A stretch of 57,664 nt of DNA from assembly GCA_030621845.1 (NCBI GenBank), contig JAUXHA010000005.1, positions 1-57,664 of the forward strand. Direction: 5' to 3'. This DNA comes from Spongiibacteraceae bacterium. Its GTDB lineage: Bacteria; Pseudomonadota; Gammaproteobacteria; Pseudomonadales; Dasaniaceae. The notes below the pieces were generated by a model. The model did no database searches. It was not told the DNA's origin and was given only the letters and a program-made list of their open reading frames with translations. Positions 54,026 through 57,664 of the stretch are shown one piece after another (the first letter of the stretch is position 1; the number at the start of each line of letters is the position of its first letter). The position numbers were made by a program, and so were the translations under genes.

Positions 54026-54634
54026 TTACTCACCGCGATGAAAACAGAGCTGAGCCCAGTCTGGCTTTTTATCGAGATGATACACCCTGAACCGAGTCAG
54101 GCAGGCGTAGGGAACCGAGATACTGGCAATCGAATCCAGTGGCATGTTGAGCAGCTCACAGATCAATACGCGAATAACCGCACCATGGCTTACCAGTAAA
54201 AGATGCTCGCCCTGGTACTGCTGTAACAAGCTGTTAAAACAGTGGCTCACCCGCCGGTGAAAATCCACCAGCGGCTCACCATTCGGTGGTGTATTACTAA
54301 GAGGGTCTTGCCAGAAAGCACGTAACTGCTCGCCCTGTTCGCGCTGAACCGTTTCCTGCAACTGCCCCTCCCAGTCGCCGAAATGAATTTCTCGCAGGGC
54401 ATCATGGGATTCAACGGCCAGGGTTTTTTCCTCTGCCAGCTGTTCAGCAAAGAGACGGCAACGGCGCAGTGATGAGCTGACCACCCGCTGCCAGGGTGAT
54501 GACTCGTGTACTGCCTGCTGCATCTGCTGCCAGCCCTTGTCCGTCAACGGGACATCGGTACTGCCCCGAAAAATCTCGCCACCCTCACACTGGCCATGGC
54601 GCAATAAATCAATCGTGGTTGTCTTCACAGTCAT
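54026..54634 (-). CDS. Histidine phosphatase (alpha-ribazole phosphatase-like)
   Basis: A 202-residue phosphoglycerate-mutase-like enzyme. The catalytic LLRHGQ, the substrate Arg in FRGSTDVPLTDKG, WQRVVSSSLRRC, the acid in REIHFGDWEG and the second His in LLVSHGAVIRVL are all present. This pattern fits the CobC-like group that dephosphorylates alpha-ribazole phosphate in cobalamin assembly, but no other cobalamin gene is here, so broader phosphatase roles are possible. It lies downstream of ampE after a 165-base spacer. Confidence 0.85.
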   Translation of the reverse strand: MTVKTTTIDLLRHGQCEGGEIFRGSTDVPLTDKGWQQMQQAVHESSPWQRVVSSSLRRCRLFAEQLAEEKTLAVESHDALREIHFGDWEGQLQETVQREQGEQLRAFWQDPLSNTPPNGEPLVDFHRRVSHCFNSLLQQYQGEHLLLVSHGAVIRVLICELLNMPLDSIASISVPYACLTRFRVYHLDKKPDWAQLCFHRGE

Positions 54635-54799
54635 AATTAACTGTCCTCCGTAGTGAGTGCCACGGTATCAACACTGGCCATGTCGCCAGGCAATGCCCGA
54701 TGCTGTAATGACTCCACCCGTGCCAAGGACTCTCCACCCTCAATCACCGGGTGGAACGATAATGCGGCGGGTAAACCGCTAGCGGGATTCTCACAGGCT
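54635..54799 (-). other. Spacer between ampE and the histidine phosphatase, with hairpins
   Basis: It contains a perfect 7-base stem TCCACCC/GGGTGGA with a 9-base loop (54733-54755) and the 10-base palindrome CCGCTAGCGG (54776-54785). A 63-codon frame crosses it from inside ampE, but its composition does not look like a protein. I looked for a cobalamin riboswitch and did not find a B12 box. It may be a terminator-leader region for the phosphatase gene. Confidence 0.4.
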
Positions 54800-55663
54800 T
54801 TAAACGAAAGTGAATTGTAACAAGGCAATAATGATTAACCAGACAATAACACTGCGTGATAACAATGCCTGGCTAGCCAACAATTGTTCACGAGCGAATT
54901 GAATAAATTTGTCCTGTTCGACAGGGTAGGCCTGCTCGCTACCGTTCATGGCCGCACAACCACAGCCATCCAGCAACTCCATCGCCGGCAGATTCTCAAA
55001 AATTACTTGCAGCCAACGATTAAATCCGCAAACAAAATCACCGGCCAAATTAAAGGAAAATGCCAGTAAGCGAACGGGCAGCCAATCGAGATAGTGCACC
55101 ATACGCAAAGCCAGTTGTTTGTGCCGCGGCTGTAATTGTGAGCTACGGCCACAGAAATAGCTAAGACGATAAGCCAGCGCACCGACTGGGCCCAACACTA
55201 GAAACCAGAACACCACCGCAAACCAGCGCTCAAACCCTTCGTAAAGTAGTGTACGGCGTACCTGCTCATGCAAGGCCACGTAATCGTTAATAGCCTCGCT
55301 TTGCTGGAAGTCACCAATAGCCGTTGCATATTCATAGGCAGATTCAAAATTGCCCTGATTCCAGCTGTTGAGATATGTCTGTATCTTATCGGAAAATTCA
55401 CCGCGACCGAGACTGTAAAGTAATACAATGATCGCCAGTGCCAGTGATGGCAAACCAAAAGCCACGTCTTCAAGCAACCAGAACAGCAATAGAATCGACA
55501 GGCAGGGAATGCCAACCAGCAGCACTAGCATTATTCGGGGTTGCTCAAGCACGGAGCCCAGGGCAGAAATTAAACGCTCAAACCATTGGTCCTGTTGAAC
55601 CGGCCCCCCTGAACCCCAGATTTGTACCAGCCCCAGGGCGATAAGAATAACCAGCAATTCCAT
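54800..55663 (-). CDS. ampE: AmpE-like membrane protein
   Basis: A 287-residue inner-membrane protein with four or five helices. It has MELLVILIALGLVQIWG at the start, FAVVFWFLVLGPVGALAYRL in the middle, and a final C-terminal helix. This is the AmpE family, encoded next to AmpD in many gammaproteobacteria; it has been proposed as a membrane sensor in beta-lactamase induction, but its exact role is open. Its ATG overlaps the ampD stop codon by one base (TAATG), so translation is coupled. Confidence 0.9.
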   Translation of the reverse strand: MELLVILIALGLVQIWGSGGPVQQDQWFERLISALGSVLEQPRIMLVLLVGIPCLSILLLFWLLEDVAFGLPSLALAIIVLLYSLGRGEFSDKIQTYLNSWNQGNFESAYEYATAIGDFQQSEAINDYVALHEQVRRTLLYEGFERWFAVVFWFLVLGPVGALAYRLSYFCGRSSQLQPRHKQLALRMVHYLDWLPVRLLAFSFNLAGDFVCGFNRWLQVIFENLPAMELLDGCGCAAMNGSEQAYPVEQDKFIQFAREQLLASQALLSRSVIVWLIIIALLQFTFV

Positions 55664-56208
55664 TAGCTTTCCAATTGTTGTCGCAAGAAGTCCCAGTCAA
55701 AACTATTACCGGGGTCGGTTTTTCTGCCGGGGGCAATGTCACTGTGACCGCGTATGCGCTCCCGGGTGATCAGGGGATAAGTGTCCATCAACTGACGACA
55801 AATATCCACCAGGCAGTGATACTGCTGGTCTGTATAGGGACTGTCATCGGTGCCCTCCAACTCAATACCGATACTGAAGTCATTACAATTTTCAATGCCC
55901 TCAAATTCAGACGCCCCGGCATGCCAGGCGCGCTTGTCAAAGGGCACAAACTGGCTAAGCTGCCCCTCACGGCTAATTAACAAATGTGCAGACACCTCAA
56001 CACCACGCAGCTCAACAAAATCCGGGTGGGCACTGCAGTCGAGACAATTGGTGAAGAGTTGCTCAACATAGGCACCACCGAATTCACCCGGGGGCAAGCT
56101 GATATTGTGTATAACCAGCAGCGAGACTTCTGCTGTGGCTGGACGCTCGTTGCAATTTTTTGAAGCCACTTTACGCGCTGACGATAACCAGTGTTCTGAA
56201 ACAGACAA
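55663..56208 (-). CDS. ampD: 1,6-anhydro-N-acetylmuramyl-L-alanine amidase AmpD
   Basis: A 181-residue zinc amidase. The metal ligands are visible: His in VIHNISLPPGEF, then His in GHSDIAPGRK and Asp in KTDPGNSFDW. RAWHAGAS and DFSIGIELEG complete the pocket. It removes the peptide from recycled anhydromuropeptides in the cytoplasm, which keeps AmpR-controlled beta-lactamase genes off. The start appears to be a TTG at 56208 with GGAG 9 bases upstream. It is followed directly by ampE and preceded by a DUF1631 gene. Confidence 0.95.
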   Translation of the reverse strand: MSVSEHWLSSARKVASKNCNERPATAEVSLLVIHNISLPPGEFGGAYVEQLFTNCLDCSAHPDFVELRGVEVSAHLLISREGQLSQFVPFDKRAWHAGASEFEGIENCNDFSIGIELEGTDDSPYTDQQYHCLVDICRQLMDTYPLITRERIRGHSDIAPGRKTDPGNSFDWDFLRQQLES

Positions 56209-56287
56209 GCCGATAAACTCCGCTGCATAATCCTTAATGGATAATACACGCTTACGGGGCTTTTTAAAGTAGTAAAGGTTTGGGGGG

Positions 56288-57664
56288 CTAGACTTTCGCG
56301 TTCATACCCCGAAGATCGCCAATCACTGACTCCAGCGCCCGATCAAATAGCAGGCTATCATCCAGCAAAGTGATTTGCTGAAGTTTAATCGATTGAGCCA
56401 GGGTGCCGCGAGTATGCTCGGCCACCTTCATTCCTGAGCGATTGACGAAAATATAACGACCGGTGACACGGATAATTGCCGCCAGGCGACAGCGAAATTT
56501 ATTTCCTTCCTGTTGGTGCACTTCGACCCAACTGCCGATATCAAGCGCATCCACCAAGCCATAACTACTGTCACTTTCATCCAGCGCGGTTTCTGCCTGC
56601 GCCGGGATCGCCGGGGTGGGTTTAGCGGAGATATTCGGCTTAGCGACCGGCTGTTGTTGCGGCTGTTGTGGAGATTGTCGCTGCGCTTTTTGTTGCGCCG
56701 GAACCGGTGTTTTTTCCCGCCGAGGCCTTGCAACTTTTGGTTTATTGGCGCTGCGCTCATCCAACAACTCATCGAGCGTATTGGCGCCGGGGGTGCTGGT
56801 AACGGCGTCAACTGGCTTTTCTTTTAAGCGAGCCAGATGAACGATCTCCAACTCAGCAAACAGCTTATTCATCTCAAAGGGATCAAAAGAGGTGCGAGTT
56901 AAGCCATTGCGCAAAGTCTTTAGCAAGCTGGGCAGTCGCTTTAACAAACGTTGGCGGGACTCTGTATTCTCGGGTGGCTGCACGCTCCATAATAACTCAT
57001 CCACCGTGTCCAGCGCCTCAAGCCAGCTACTGCTGCCTTCGCCATCCTTTAAATGACAGTGAAACAAGACATTACTCCAGGCCTTTTCCAGTAGCTCAAT
57101 CACCACCGATGGCAACTGCTGCCCACTGACCTTCTCATCAATAATGCCATCAACACAGCTACGCGCCAGTTCGGATCGCGCCCGGCCATCCTCGGCATCA
57201 ACTGCTCGCTTGGCCACCAATTCAGCTCGACGGCCCTGCACCTCCATAAAAGAAACAAAATCCGTAAGAATCTGCCGGAAGATGTCCGGATCATTGTCGA
57301 ATTCATTCAACAACTGGCTAACCACGGATTCGACTTTGTTATACAGAGGATCGCGGTGTATATCTTCACCCGCCACCCAACCCAGCGCGGCATTGGCAAT
57401 CTCATTCAATAATTTACGCGCCGGGTGGCCGCCCTTACTAAAGAAACTCTTATCCTGCATCGCCACTTTAATGATAGGAATTTGCAAGCGACCTATCAGC
57501 GCCTTCATCGGCGCCGCAAGATTGCGATCATCGAGAATAAACTGAAATAACATCGCCACCAGATTGATCGTATCATCTTCTACCTGGCCAATACTCAGTG
57601 ACTTGCTTGGCATCCGTCTGATCAATAGTTGATCCAGCGAACGTTGCACGTCGAGCTGCCTTGG
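56288..57664 (-). CDS. DUF1631 family protein, C-terminal part (cut by window edge)
   Basis: The reading frame is open to the window end. The visible 453+ residues align with residues from about 300 onward of the 711-residue DUF1631 protein at 30470-32605, for example LQIPIIKVAMQDKSFFSK..HPARKLLN against LHTPYLKIALIDKEFFNH..HPARQLLN. A Gln/Pro/Lys-rich linker (about 310-350 of the visible part) precedes a C-terminal beta-rich domain containing FVNRSGMKV, parallel to FVNRMGQQV in the paralogue. The N-terminal 300 residues must lie beyond 57664. It is upstream of ampD on the same strand. Confidence 0.85.
   Translation of the reverse strand, partial: PRQLDVQRSLDQLLIRRMPSKSLSIGQVEDDTINLVAMLFQFILDDRNLAAPMKALIGRLQIPIIKVAMQDKSFFSKGGHPARKLLNEIANAALGWVAGEDIHRDPLYNKVESVVSQLLNEFDNDPDIFRQILTDFVSFMEVQGRRAELVAKRAVDAEDGRARSELARSCVDGIIDEKVSGQQLPSVVIELLEKAWSNVLFHCHLKDGEGSSSWLEALDTVDELLWSVQPPENTESRQRLLKRLPSLLKTLRNGLTRTSFDPFEMNKLFAELEIVHLARLKEKPVDAVTSTPGANTLDELLDERSANKPKVARPRREKTPVPAQQKAQRQSPQQPQQQPVAKPNISAKPTPAIPAQAETALDESDSSYGLVDALDIGSWVEVHQQEGNKFRCRLAAIIRVTGRYIFVNRSGMKVAEHTRGTLAQSIKLQQITLLDDSLLFDRALESVIGDLRGMNAKV

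Noticed and set aside
54635-54800. Cobalamin riboswitch before the CobC-like gene (a TGAGAATCC-like stretch is present)
   Set aside because: The B12 box and the GGGAA element of the consensus could not be found, and the stretch begins inside the ampE stop region.
54637-54828. 63-codon open frame between ampE and the phosphatase
   Set aside because: It overlaps ampE, has no ribosome site I trust, and its residues show no domain or membrane pattern; it is likely the chance frame of a structured spacer.

Overview
The window looks like chromosome of a free-living marine-type gammaproteobacterium, probably from the Cellvibrionales/Pseudomonadales neighbourhood. The evidence is a FleQ-type enhancer-binding protein, a complete four-cysteine FNR/Anr regulator, the merged miaB-ybeZ-ybeY-corC-lnt / leuS-lptE-holA housekeeping block with a DUF1820 gene beside it, ampD-ampE, and many acyl-CoA (fatty acid or steroid type) enzymes. 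The lineage is inferred from gene content only. No rRNA or tRNA gene was recognised, and there is no sign of a prophage or large island.

Layout. 1-5.8 kb: lipid and CoA metabolism (crotonase, SDR, two adjacent acyl-CoA dehydrogenases, a Dabb protein) plus a DUF3313 lipoprotein. 5.9-10.4 kb: an FNR regulator, an unrecognised five-helix membrane protein, an isolated phage-type lysozyme-like gene, and FleQ. 10.6-14.8 kb: a minus-strand block starting with the arsenosugar trio (two glycosyltransferases and the radical SAM protein ArsS), then DUF6940, YjbR-like and pseudouridine synthase genes. 16-18.8 kb: a plus-strand alcohol dehydrogenase, limonene-epoxide-hydrolase-like protein and alpha/beta epoxide hydrolase, which look like one epoxide or terpenoid catabolic unit. 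19-23.8 kb: a VPLPA-CTERM exported protein, a DUF418 membrane protein, and a tightly coupled pair of envelope lipid hydrolases (patatin lipoprotein and anchored alpha/beta hydrolase).

23.8-25.9 kb is the least ordinary stretch. An 850-base gene-free region holds a compact predicted three-stem structure and several families of short repeats, next to an intact HUH (Y1, RAYT-like) transposase. The same GACACCC core occurs in one orientation left of the transposase and inverted on its right. The last right-hand repeat supplies the stop codon of the neighbouring acyl-CoA dehydrogenase. 25.9-30.2 kb: a second acyl-CoA set (acyl-CoA dehydrogenase, LLM flavin/F420 oxidoreductase, crotonase-like protein) with a divergent AraC regulator.

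30.5-37.7 kb: a DUF1631-PilZ pair, a class I aminotransferase, and a TonB receptor divergent from a FieF-type metal exporter across a spacer with good Fur-box and FNR-box matches. 37.7-47.6 kb: the housekeeping block for tRNA/rRNA maturation, lipoprotein acylation, leucyl-tRNA synthesis, LPS assembly and the DNA polymerase clamp loader. 47.6-57.7 kb: an alanine-glyoxylate-type aminotransferase, Nudix, MaoC, cardiolipin synthase, an acyltransferase-SGNH protein, a histidine phosphatase, AmpE, AmpD, and a second DUF1631 protein cut by the window edge.
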